From: Lachnospiraceae bacterium
Lineage (GTDB): Bacteria > Bacillota_A > Clostridia > Lachnospirales > Lachnospiraceae
Length of the DNA: 64,000 bases
Assembly (NCBI GenBank): GCA_016287765.1
Contig: JAEEWS010000005.1
Span: forward strand, 27,593 to 91,592
Direction of reading: 5' to 3'
The notes under the pieces are model-generated. The model worked only from the letters and a program-made list of their open reading frames with translations, did not search any database and was not told the DNA's origin. The position numbers and the translations under genes are program-made. How positions within the stretch are numbered: position 1 is the stretch's first letter; the number at the start of each line of letters is the position of its first letter. Below, piece by piece: positions 61,489 through 64,000 of the stretch.

Positions 61489-62808
61489 ATGTACACAAAG
61501 GATTCAGAATGCACGGTCAACACACCTACGGTGTTAGGTCTTCCCATCACGCCTGTATATGGTTTTAGAGTAAATATTAAGCCTGAAGTCGAAGGCCGCA
61601 CAGACACAGAACATTTTAAACAGGTGCTTCTGCCGGAACTTATGCCGCTTGAGGATTACGACCTCATTGTCGTTTTGTTTTCGGGCGGTAAAGACTCCCT
61701 GGCATGTTACTTGCATCTTCTGGAACTTGGTGTTCCGAAAGAGAAGATCGAGCTTTGGCATCATGATATTGACGGCGGTCACCCGACCAGGACGATGGAT
61801 TGGAGATGCACATCCTCGTACGTGAAGGCATTTGCAGAAGCAGAAGGTGTTAAGCTGCGCGTATCTTACAGGGTAAATGGTTTCTTCGGTGAACTTTACA
61901 GAATTGGAGCGAGTGAACCCATTGAATGGATCGATCCCGACACAGGGGAAATAAAGCAATGCAAACCTTCAAGCAATTACCTCAAATGCAAAGAATTAAA
62001 AGAGCAGGCCACCGAGGAGATGGAAGAACTGCTGAAGGAATATGGATGCAGAATGAAATTTCCTGCTAAATCCCCTGACCTTTCAAGAAGATGGTGTTCC
62101 GCCTATTTGAAGATCATGGTCGCAGACAGTGTCGTTTCCAACCTTGATTCATTGAAAGAGCTGGAACGACTTGGGGGAAAGAGAATGAAATTTCCCGCAA
62201 AGGGAGGTACTCATCAGGGACGATGGTGCAGCGGAAGTTTAAAAGCTGCTGTTCAGGACAGTGTGACAGGTAACCTGGAAGACACCAGATCCGACAAAAA
62301 GATACTGATCATTTCAGGCGAACGTCGTGGCGAGTCCGCAGGTCGTTCCCACTATAACGAAATGGAAATTGACCGATGCAATGCTGAAAAGCGTTTGCAC
62401 AGAACAGTACACCATTGGAGATGCTGTATCGACTGGAGTGAGAAAGATGTCTGGGAAATCCTGAAACGACATCATGTAAATCCGCATCCCTGTTATAGGG
62501 CCGGATGGAACAGATGTTCATGCATGACGTGTATCTTTTCAACCCCACGACTCTTTGCAGGAATTAAAGAATTATTCCCTGAAGAGTGGGAAGCGCTGAA
62601 AAACGATGAAAAGACGCTTGGATTCACGCTTGATAACAAGCTCGACCTTGAGTCGTTCATTGACGGAGCAAAAAGTTGCGTCGTGAGGGATGATCCGAAA
62701 GCAATTGAATCAATCCTTACGGGTAAATACAGTCCGAAGGACATTTATGTCAAGGATTGGAAGTATCCTGCCGGAGCATTTCACGGTGCTGACGGCGGTT
62801 CATGTTAA
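61489..62808 (+). CDS. PAPS reductase/DndC-like ATP-pyrophosphatase with internal duplication
   Basis: The 439-residue protein has the PP-loop VLFSGGKDSLACYLHL (SGGKDS 65-70), then ELWHHDIDGG and the SGERRGESAGRS motif of the PAPS-reductase superfamily, plus a C-terminal Cys cluster (CYRAGWNRCSCMTC). It activates a substrate with ATP, perhaps for sulphur transfer. A 44-residue unit is repeated in tandem: MKFPAKSPDLSRRWC... from 189 and MKFPAKGGTHQGRWC... from 233, duplicating the R-W-C-S-x-x-L-K substrate strand. The true substrate is unknown; neither Dnd partners nor cysteine synthesis genes are near. Confidence 0.72.
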   Translation: MYTKDSECTVNTPTVLGLPITPVYGFRVNIKPEVEGRTDTEHFKQVLLPELMPLEDYDLIVVLFSGGKDSLACYLHLLELGVPKEKIELWHHDIDGGHPTRTMDWRCTSSYVKAFAEAEGVKLRVSYRVNGFFGELYRIGASEPIEWIDPDTGEIKQCKPSSNYLKCKELKEQATEEMEELLKEYGCRMKFPAKSPDLSRRWCSAYLKIMVADSVVSNLDSLKELERLGGKRMKFPAKGGTHQGRWCSGSLKAAVQDSVTGNLEDTRSDKKILIISGERRGESAGRSHYNEMEIDRCNAEKRLHRTVHHWRCCIDWSEKDVWEILKRHHVNPHPCYRAGWNRCSCMTCIFSTPRLFAGIKELFPEEWEALKNDEKTLGFTLDNKLDLESFIDGAKSCVVRDDPKAIESILTGKYSPKDIYVKDWKYPAGAFHGADGGSC

Positions 62809-62818
62809 AGGAGGAAAA

Positions 62819-63088
62819 ATGGAAGGCAAAAAGTTCGATAACTCAAAGCAAACAAAATTAACCGGAGAGCTTATAGAGGCGTCTGATGCTTACTATGATC
62901 ACGGGACAGCTTCAATGTCAGAGGCTGAATTCAACAGGGATATGAATCCTTGTTATAACTGTCCCTTTGGTGACGGTGAAGGCGGATGCACGGTTCCTGA
63001 TTGTGTGTTCGCGTACGAACGTGAACATGGGCTCCATGTCCCTACATCCATGGAATGGGTAAGAAGACCGGATTATGTCGGTGACTGA
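62819..63088 (+). CDS. Hypothetical protein, 89 aa, four-Cys motif
   Basis: The start is ATG 62819 with AAAGGAGG before it. NPCYNCPFGDGEGGCTVPDCVF holds four Cys in a CxxC...C...C pattern, a likely zinc or iron-sulphur site. It begins ten bases after the ATP-PPase gene, so it may be its partner. Not recognised. Confidence 0.6.
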   Translation: MEGKKFDNSKQTKLTGELIEASDAYYDHGTASMSEAEFNRDMNPCYNCPFGDGEGGCTVPDCVFAYEREHGLHVPTSMEWVRRPDYVGD

Positions 63089-63125
63089 GGGAAGTAACTC
63101 GCATACTCTTTTTTATCAGAAAAAT

Positions 63126-63151
63126 GAAAAGGAGCTTTTGTGAATGGAAAA
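63126..63151 (+). repeat. 26-bp direct repeat, copy 1
   Basis: GAAAAGGAGCTTTTGTGAAT followed by GGAAAA; identical to 63858-63883. It contains a ribosome binding site and a start codon. Confidence 0.7.
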
Positions 63152-63208
63152 CAGAAGCCGAAATTGGCAGACACTGTCCTTATGCGAGCGTTGATTGAAG
63201 GAGAAAAA

Positions 63209-63745
63209 ATGAAAAAAGAAACTGTTTTAGAAAGTCGTATCTACGATGTGAAAGGTACAACAAAACTTGACGTGTATGATCCTGAATTTCCCCAACCCAG
63301 ACGTAGGTTAGAGTTTCACGGAAACATCTCGGCTGCTCCTTTGGGCAAAATGAAGATTGAGCGAGTACACATCGAGGTCTCCTACCTGGATAGGGATGGA
63401 AAAGAACAGCCCCGTAAGTATGATAAGATCTGTGTAATGATCGTTCAAGGTGCTTATAACGCCGCACTCAACCTGTATCTTTCCGGACGGCATTACTTCG
63501 ATTTTTTAAAGGCAGCATATGATCTTAATTGCAAAACGGGGTGTTTTGCTATCGAAACTAAATACGGTTCTGATTCCTTTGATACCGGAGCAGATGGGCT
63601 ATACGGATCCCTGTATCAGATGAAGCAGTACCACGGTATGATCCTGAATCTTGGCTTTGACGCTGATCTGTACACGATTGATGAGATAGAAAAACGCATG
63701 TTAAGACTGTGGCCCAAAAATCACAAGCGCAGCATAAAGGAGTAA
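63209..63745 (+). CDS. Hypothetical protein, about 178 aa
   Basis: I prefer ATG 63209 because AAGGAG lies ideally before it; GTG 63140 in the same frame, within the 26-bp repeat, is possible and would add 23 residues. The protein is soluble, with an N-terminal beta part (ESRIYDVKGTTKLDVYDPEFPQPRRRLEFHGNI) and a C-terminal helical part ending in basic residues. Not recognised. Confidence 0.55.
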   Translation: MKKETVLESRIYDVKGTTKLDVYDPEFPQPRRRLEFHGNISAAPLGKMKIERVHIEVSYLDRDGKEQPRKYDKICVMIVQGAYNAALNLYLSGRHYFDFLKAAYDLNCKTGCFAIETKYGSDSFDTGADGLYGSLYQMKQYHGMILNLGFDADLYTIDEIEKRMLRLWPKNHKRSIKE

Positions 63746-63749
63746 AACG

Positions 63750-63875
63750 ATGACAAAAGAGCAGATCATAAGACTGGAAGAAGTGATCGAGATCACCGGC
63801 ATGAGTTATGAAAGTGGTGAAATGCTTCGTACAGATAGCGATGTCGAAATAGATCTCGAAAAGGAGCTTTTGTGA
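63750..63875 (+). CDS. Small acidic protein, 41 aa
   Basis: AAAGGAG precedes the ATG. The 41-residue acidic protein (MTKEQIIRLEEVIEITGMSYESGEM...) ends exactly where the next ATG begins, so the two are coupled. Its last codons lie in the 26-bp repeat. Confidence 0.5.
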   Translation: MTKEQIIRLEEVIEITGMSYESGEMLRTDSDVEIDLEKELL

Positions 63876-63883
63876 ATGGAAAA
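63858..63883 (+). repeat. 26-bp direct repeat, copy 2
   Basis: Exact copy of 63126-63151, again placing AAAGGAG and a start codon before a gene. Confidence 0.7.
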
Positions 63884-64000
63884 CCAGAAAACAAAAACGG
63901 CTGATGCTGAATGGAGAAAACAGAAGGCAAAAAGCCTTCGGTTCAAGAAACCCATCGTTAAAGATTTGAATCTTGACACAATCCGTGACGAGCTCTGGAA
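63876..64000 (+). CDS. Hypothetical protein, N-terminal part (runs off window)
   Basis: The first 41 residues are very basic (MENQKTKTADAEWRKQKAKSLRFKKPIVKDLNLDTI...). AAAGGAG lies upstream. Too short to identify. Confidence 0.5.
   Translation, partial: MENQKTKTADAEWRKQKAKSLRFKKPIVKDLNLDTIRDELW

Noticed and set aside
1..64000. tRNA, rRNA or insertion sequence with transposase
   Set aside because: I scanned for CCA-ended cloverleaves, rRNA words and DDE or HUH transposase motifs and saw none that hold up.

Overview
The window looks like part of a large plasmid or secondary replicon of an anaerobic, low-to-medium-GC Firmicute, most likely a Lachnospiraceae such as Butyrivibrio or Pseudobutyrivibrio. 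The evidence is the plasmid toolkit: an iteron-controlled RepB-type initiator, two partition systems (ParA/B and ParM/ParR) and a MobV-like relaxase. There are also families common in Lachnospiraceae (DUF5688, DUF3990, HTH plus DUF6442), strong AGGAGG ribosome binding sites, and no rRNA, tRNA or core metabolic genes. The genus is an inference; I had no database.

Layout. 0-8.7 kb is dominated by NAD+/ADP-ribose enzymes: a DUF3990 protein with a partner, a PARP with H-Y-E triad, a TNT-type NAD+ glycohydrolase-like protein and an R-S-E ADP-ribosyltransferase. A UvrD-like helicase with an N-terminal four-cysteine cluster also lies there. 8.7-14.5 kb holds plasmid genes of unknown role with long structured leaders; two unrelated genes share one leader RNA motif. 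14.7-18.7 kb carries a Kv-type potassium channel, an alpha/beta hydrolase and a DNA-entry-type nuclease. 18.9-28.6 kb is a more AT-rich defence-like island: a Ser/Thr kinase, an SF2 helicase with C-terminal PD-(D/E)XK nuclease, then a restriction-modification locus with its own controller protein, C-boxes, a PLD-type endonuclease and two DNA methyltransferases. 29.2-37.6 kb is accessory: ricin-lectin protein, CoiA-like protein, HTH/DUF6442 pair, tyrosine recombinase, a possible toxin-antitoxin operon and a second DUF3990 module.

37.8-44.0 kb is one minus-strand operon: HD-GYP-like protein, small Cys protein, topoisomerase III, hypothetical, GGDEF-like protein, HipA-like kinase. RecJ is divergent from it. 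46.0-47.5 kb is parA with a putative parB, with an AT-rich candidate centromere upstream. 48.1-54.0 kb holds a lipoprotein, a CpaF/VirB11-type ATPase, the relaxase and parR-parM. 54.0-56.5 kb is non-coding and packed with a short ACGAC/GTCGT motif. 56.6-61.1 kb holds repB, a co-transcribed membrane protein and a large two-class iteron array (the origin). 61.1-64.0 kb holds a candidate ncRNA, a PAPS-reductase-like ATP-pyrophosphatase with an internal duplication and small genes running off the end.

Regulation is the most unusual side. Several leaders can pair a GGAG-containing segment with an anti-Shine-Dalgarno segment. A 21-bp element recurs in two divergent promoter regions. A leader RNA motif of about 130 nt occurs twice in front of unrelated genes. 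The ACGAC/GTCGT pentamer is strikingly enriched beside the parR-parM genes.
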